Origin: Bacillota bacterium
GTDB taxonomy: Bacteria; Bacillota; Clostridia; Oscillospirales; Ruminococcaceae
Length of the DNA stretch: 8,602 nt
Assembly: GCA_023456995.1 (NCBI GenBank)
Contig: JAEWNU010000114.1
Coordinates: 1-8,602, forward strand
Direction of reading: 5' to 3'
Positions 5,419 through 8,602 of this stretch are shown piece after piece. The position numbers were made by a program, and so were the translations under genes. Numbering within the stretch: position 1 is the stretch's first letter; every line of letters begins with the position of its first letter. The notes beneath the pieces are model-generated. The model was not told the origin of the DNA and searched no databases. It saw nothing but the letters and a program-made list of their open reading frames with translations.

Positions 5419-7029
5419 TTACAAATATTTTTTTAATGTTTTTCTTACGGCACCCGGCCCTTCCAACAGATCGCGTAGCATCTTTTCAATTTTCTCACCC
5501 AGACCTAACGACACGAGATCGGAGCCAAAGATAACAGGGTTTGAAAGAATGCTGTTCAGCTTGCTTTTAAGGCTGTCGGGGTCGCCTAACGTGACCCCCT
5601 CAAGCTGTGCCTGAAGCTGGGTGAGCATCGGGTCGCTGCTACAGACCATTGGTGCACCCTCATCATCCACCGACAGCAGGTAACGAAGCCAGCCCGCAAT
5701 AGCCAGCGGAATAAACGTCAGGCTTTTAACGTCCAACTCAGGCCTCTGCACATATGCCTTGATGGTCTCGCCAAATCGGATTGAAACCTTCTGGCTTGTA
5801 TCGGTCGCAATGCGCTGTGGTGTATCTGGAATAAATGGGTTGGGCAGACGCTGTTCGACTACCTCCCGTATAAACGCCTCTGGTGAAAGAATGCCGGGAT
5901 CGACGACAACGGGCATACCCTCGTCGTATCCGATACGCTCCACGAGCGCTTTGAGCTCAGGATCTTTCATTTCGGCCGCGATGCTGTCATACTTCAGCAG
6001 GCATCCGTAAACGGCCAGTGCAGTGTGCAGGGGATTTAAACAGGTCGTCACCTTCATGCGCTCAGTATCATTGACTGTCTGACGGTCTGTCATATAGACT
6101 CCGGCCTTTTCCAGCGGTGGACGCCCGTTGGGGAAGTTATCCTCCACTACAAGGTACTGTGGCACCTCAGCGTTGACAAACGGCGCAATAAAGGTATTTT
6201 TCGCGGTGACAATGGGCGCCATATTTTCTATTCCAGCCTTGGCAAGCGCCTCTTGCACTACGCTGGCAGGTCGGGGCGTAATTTTGTCGATCATTGTCCA
6301 GGGGAAGGACACCTTGCCTTCGTCCAGAATCCAGGATAAAAAGCCATCGTCCACAAAACCGTTTCCGTGCCACTTGTGGGCTACTGTCAGCACACTGTTG
6401 CGCAGCTTTTCGCCGTTGTGTGAGCAGTTGTCCATGCTGACCACAGCCAAAGGCTTTGCCCCCGCCTTATAGCGCTCCAGCAACAGGGCGGTCACCATGC
6501 TCATGGCGTGCGTGCAGTTTTCAGGCCCGTTTCTAAAGTCCGCTTCAACAAAGGGGAAAAATTCGCCTTGAAGGTTGCACAAGGCATAGCCCTTTTCAGT
6601 GATGGTGAAACTGACCATCTGAAGCGAAGGTGCTATAAATGCACTCTTAAGCTGCACCATATCCTTGGGATAAGCGGTTCCTGCACGCAGGCCCTTTGTG
6701 ATGGATGCAACCACACTTTTTTCCATGCTGCCGTCCGGTTTTAAGCTCACCATCAGGGTCATAGCGTCAAAGGGATCATAAATCTTATCAATAATATCAT
6801 AGTCAAAGGTATCTGCTGCGATGATGCCTGTTTTACTGTAGCCCTGCTCTAGCAGCGATTGTTGCAGTCTGGCGATAAAGCCTCGAAAAATATTCCCAGC
6901 GCCAAAATGCACCCAAACTGGCTCTCTTTCGGTACTCTTGACCATTTCTCGCCAATCAAAGTTTGGCAGCGCTACGCCGGCCGCTTCCCACGGAGCACGG
7001 TCTTGTATCCCCTCGTAACTAAGCTTCAT
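5419..7029 (-). CDS. uxuB: Fructuronate reductase, mannitol dehydrogenase family
   Basis: Cytoplasmic NAD-dependent polyol dehydrogenase of 536 residues, interconverting D-fructuronate and D-mannonate in the glucuronate pathway. The N-terminal Rossmann domain begins with VHFGAGNIFRGF (40-51). SMDNCSHNGEKL (198-209) is the family's conserved asparagine region. The C-terminal domain has TAKNTFIAPFVNAEVPQY (275-292) and the active-site region MKVTTCLNPLHTAL (325-338), with Lys326, Asn332 and His335. The family also contains mannitol, arabinitol, altronate and tagaturonate enzymes. The fructuronate assignment rests mainly on uxuA lying 12 nt upstream. GGAGGG directly follows the uxuA stop and sits 6 nt before the ATG, so the two are probably translationally coupled. 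Confidence 0.9.
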   Translation of the reverse strand: MKLSYEGIQDRAPWEAAGVALPNFDWREMVKSTEREPVWVHFGAGNIFRGFIARLQQSLLEQGYSKTGIIAADTFDYDIIDKIYDPFDAMTLMVSLKPDGSMEKSVVASITKGLRAGTAYPKDMVQLKSAFIAPSLQMVSFTITEKGYALCNLQGEFFPFVEADFRNGPENCTHAMSMVTALLLERYKAGAKPLAVVSMDNCSHNGEKLRNSVLTVAHKWHGNGFVDDGFLSWILDEGKVSFPWTMIDKITPRPASVVQEALAKAGIENMAPIVTAKNTFIAPFVNAEVPQYLVVEDNFPNGRPPLEKAGVYMTDRQTVNDTERMKVTTCLNPLHTALAVYGCLLKYDSIAAEMKDPELKALVERIGYDEGMPVVVDPGILSPEAFIREVVEQRLPNPFIPDTPQRIATDTSQKVSIRFGETIKAYVQRPELDVKSLTFIPLAIAGWLRYLLSVDDEGAPMVCSSDPMLTQLQAQLEGVTLGDPDSLKSKLNSILSNPVIFGSDLVSLGLGEKIEKMLRDLLEGPGAVRKTLKKYL

Positions 7030-7041
7030 GCTGTTCCCTCC

Positions 7042-8121
7042 TCACTTCTTTGACATCTTATCAATGGCCTCCCACAGGCCGTTCAGATAAGTAATGCCAA
7101 GCGCGCGGTCATACAAGCCATAGCCAGGCCGACCGGTTTCATCCCAGATCATGCGGCCGTGATCAGGACGCACATAGGTATTGGGGCAGGTATCATAAAT
7201 GGCTTTCATGATTTCAAACATATCCAAATCACCGTCTGAGGACAGGTGGCTGGCCTCACGGAAGTGATGATGCCCCAGATATTTGACGTTGCGCACATGC
7301 ATGCAGCCTATGCGTCTCATCTCGCCAAAATGGCGAATGACGGCTGGAATATCGTTTTCAGGGTTGGAGCCGAGTGAGCCAGTACACAGGCACACCGTGT
7401 TGCAGGAGGAATCATGCAGCGCAACAATCTTGTCAAAATCCGCCTGACTGTGAGCAATTCGGGGCAGCCCGAAAATCGGCCAGGCTGGGTCGTCCGGGTG
7501 GCAGGCCATTACAACGCCGCACGCTTCGCAGGTAGGAATGATACCGTCCAGAAAATACTTGTAGTTCTCCCGCAGCATATCCTTCGTGATACCCTCGTAA
7601 CGCTTGAGCGTTGTTTCAAGCTCCGCCAGACGTTCGGGCTCCCAACCGGGCAGCGTAAATCCATTGCTGTTGGCAGCGGTACGGCGCACAATCTCAAGCG
7701 GCGTCATATTGCCCAGCTCGCGCTCATCAAAGTACAAGCTGTTGGAACCATCCTCTTCAATCGGGTGCGCAAGGTCGGTGCGTAGCCAGTCAAAAACGGG
7801 CATAAAGTTATAGACGATAACCTTTACGCCGTATTTGGCCAGATTTCGAATGGTGATGCAATAATTTTCAATATACTTGTCGCGGGTCGGCAACCCCATC
7901 TTGATATCTTCGTGAATATTGACGCTTTCAATGACTTCACACTCAAGACCGGCAGCATGCACCTCGTCAATGTAAGCCTTGATTTCTTCTTCGGTCCAGA
8001 CCTCACCAGCAGCCTTATAGTCTAGCAAGCCCATCAGTCCGGATGTGCCGGGAATCTGTTTGATCTGGCTTAAGGTGATGCGGTCACTTTTAGACCCAAA
8101 CCAGCGAAATGTCATCTTCAT
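7042..8121 (-). CDS. uxuA: Mannonate dehydratase
   Basis: Cytoplasmic metal-dependent enzyme that dehydrates D-mannonate to KDG. It has 359 residues, typical of the Firmicute form and shorter than the roughly 394 of E. coli. Family marks are MTFRWFG at the N-terminus, [16 protein letters not shown] (207-222), CTGSLGSNP (246-254), MHVRNVK (274-280) and [11 protein letters not shown] (318-328). His208, Cys246, His275 and Asp320 are the probable metal ligands. A GTG at 8140-8142 overlaps the permease stop and could be an upstream start. The ATG at 8119-8121 is preferred because AAAGGAG lies 7 nt before it and it gives the normal family N-terminus. The gene follows the TRAP permease by 17 nt and precedes uxuB by 12 nt. 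Confidence 0.96.
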   Translation of the reverse strand: MKMTFRWFGSKSDRITLSQIKQIPGTSGLMGLLDYKAAGEVWTEEEIKAYIDEVHAAGLECEVIESVNIHEDIKMGLPTRDKYIENYCITIRNLAKYGVKVIVYNFMPVFDWLRTDLAHPIEEDGSNSLYFDERELGNMTPLEIVRRTAANSNGFTLPGWEPERLAELETTLKRYEGITKDMLRENYKYFLDGIIPTCEACGVVMACHPDDPAWPIFGLPRIAHSQADFDKIVALHDSSCNTVCLCTGSLGSNPENDIPAVIRHFGEMRRIGCMHVRNVKYLGHHHFREASHLSSDGDLDMFEIMKAIYDTCPNTYVRPDHGRMIWDETGRPGYGLYDRALGITYLNGLWEAIDKMSKK

Positions 8122-8128
8122 AATTTTT

Positions 8129-8135
8129 CTCCTTT
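8129..8135 (-). promoter_or_regulatory. Ribosome binding site that fixes the uxuA start
   Basis: AAAGGAG on the minus strand, 7 nt before the ATG at 8119-8121. It favours that codon over the GTG at 8140-8142, which overlaps the permease stop. Confidence 0.75.
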
Positions 8136-8138
8136 GAA

Positions 8139-8602
8139 TCACTTAAACAGGTTGGGCAGAAGCATGCTGATGGATGGAATAAAGGTGACCAACAGCAGGG
8201 TGATAATCATACACACATAAAAGGGTAGTGTCGCCTTGACAACTCGTTCCATTGGAACTTTTGAAACGGCCGAACCAATAAAGAGTACCGCACCAACGGG
8301 TGGAGTCAGCAGGCCGATGCCGCAGTTTAAGACCATCATAATGCCAAACTGTATGGGGTTGATGCCAATTTTAACTGCCAGTGGCAGTAAAATAGGTGTC
8401 GCAATCAAAATAATGGGGGCCATATCCATGATGCAACCCAAAACCAGCAGGATCAGATTGATAAGCAGGGCCAAGATGATAGGATTGTCGGTGACGCTGG
8501 TGATTGCTTTTGCCGCCATCTCCGGGACATGAAGAGTTGTCAGGCAATAACCAAATACGCTGGAGGTAGCAATCAGAATCAAGACGATGGCCAGCGTATC
8601 AA
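8139..8602 (-). CDS. dctM: TRAP transporter large permease subunit, DctM family (5' partial)
   Basis: C-terminal 153 residues of the large membrane subunit of a tripartite ATP-independent periplasmic (TRAP) transporter, which uses an ion gradient to import organic acids delivered by a binding protein. The frame runs off the right edge, so the real start is outside the window. About four hydrophobic segments are visible. The diagnostic stretch is [20 protein letters not shown] followed by the loop [14 protein letters not shown]. The end is LLPNLFK. The binding protein and small permease genes should lie further right. Lying 17 nt upstream of uxuA, it is most likely a uronate or oligo-uronate importer; the substrate is inferred from context. 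Confidence 0.95.
   Translation of the reverse strand, partial: DTLAIVLILIATSSVFGYCLTTLHVPEMAAKAITSVTDNPIILALLINLILLVLGCIMDMAPIILIATPILLPLAVKIGINPIQFGIMMVLNCGIGLLTPPVGAVLFIGSAVSKVPMERVVKATLPFYVCMIITLLLVTFIPSISMLLPNLFK

Larger units (their letters stand above)
5374..5424. repeat. Nine-base direct repeat flanking the regulator promoter
   Basis: AGTTTACAA occurs at 5374-5382 and again at 5416-5424, 42 bp apart start to start, about four helical turns. The first copy contains the -10 box of the predicted promoter. The second overlaps the end of the palindrome and the uxuB stop codon. They could be a second class of protein-binding site or chance repeats in AT-rich DNA. Confidence 0.45.

Overview
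The window looks like part of the chromosome of a low-to-mid GC Gram-positive anaerobe, probably a clostridial Firmicute. This is inferred from the strong AAGGAGG-type ribosome binding sites, the Cache-type chemoreceptor without a C-terminal receptor pentapeptide, and the style of the uronate enzymes. No rRNA or other phylogenetic marker is present, so the genus is not resolved.

Layout. Bases 1-1482 (+) hold the 3' part of a methyl-accepting chemotaxis protein. A strong symmetric hairpin with A and T flanks (1520-1552) separates it from a convergent block of eight minus-strand genes that fills the rest of the window. In transcription order (right to left) these are: the C-terminal part of a TRAP transporter large permease, uxuA (mannonate dehydratase), uxuB (fructuronate reductase), a GntR/FCD regulator, kdgF (cupin), kduI, kduD and an alpha/beta-hydrolase esterase. 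Spacing is tight between permease, uxuA and uxuB (17 and 12 nt) and between kduI and kduD (14 nt). It is looser around the regulator (58 nt before it, 112 nt after it), before kduI (60 nt) and before the esterase (78 nt).

Function. This is a uronic-acid catabolic locus with two entry routes to 2-keto-3-deoxygluconate (KDG). UxuB and UxuA take fructuronate (from glucuronate) through mannonate to KDG. KdgF, KduI and KduD take the unsaturated uronate released by polysaccharide lyases through ring opening, isomerisation and reduction to KDG. The TRAP permease would be the import system, and the esterase may remove acyl groups from imported oligomers. KDG kinase, KDPG aldolase, uronate isomerase and any lyase or unsaturated glucuronyl hydrolase are not in the window.

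Regulation. The 58-nt gap before the regulator holds a good sigma-A promoter (TTGACG-17-TAAACT), a perfect 12-bp palindrome of GntR-operator type just upstream of it, and a 9-bp direct repeat spaced 42 bp. The regulator and the downstream kdgF-kduI-kduD-esterase module can therefore probably be transcribed separately from the transporter-uxuAB part and autoregulated. A second perfect GC-rich hairpin lies between the regulator and kdgF. No stretch over 300 bases lacks a gene. The locus is well explained by known families, and I see no clearly novel system; the regulatory architecture and the intracellular esterase are the most interesting points.
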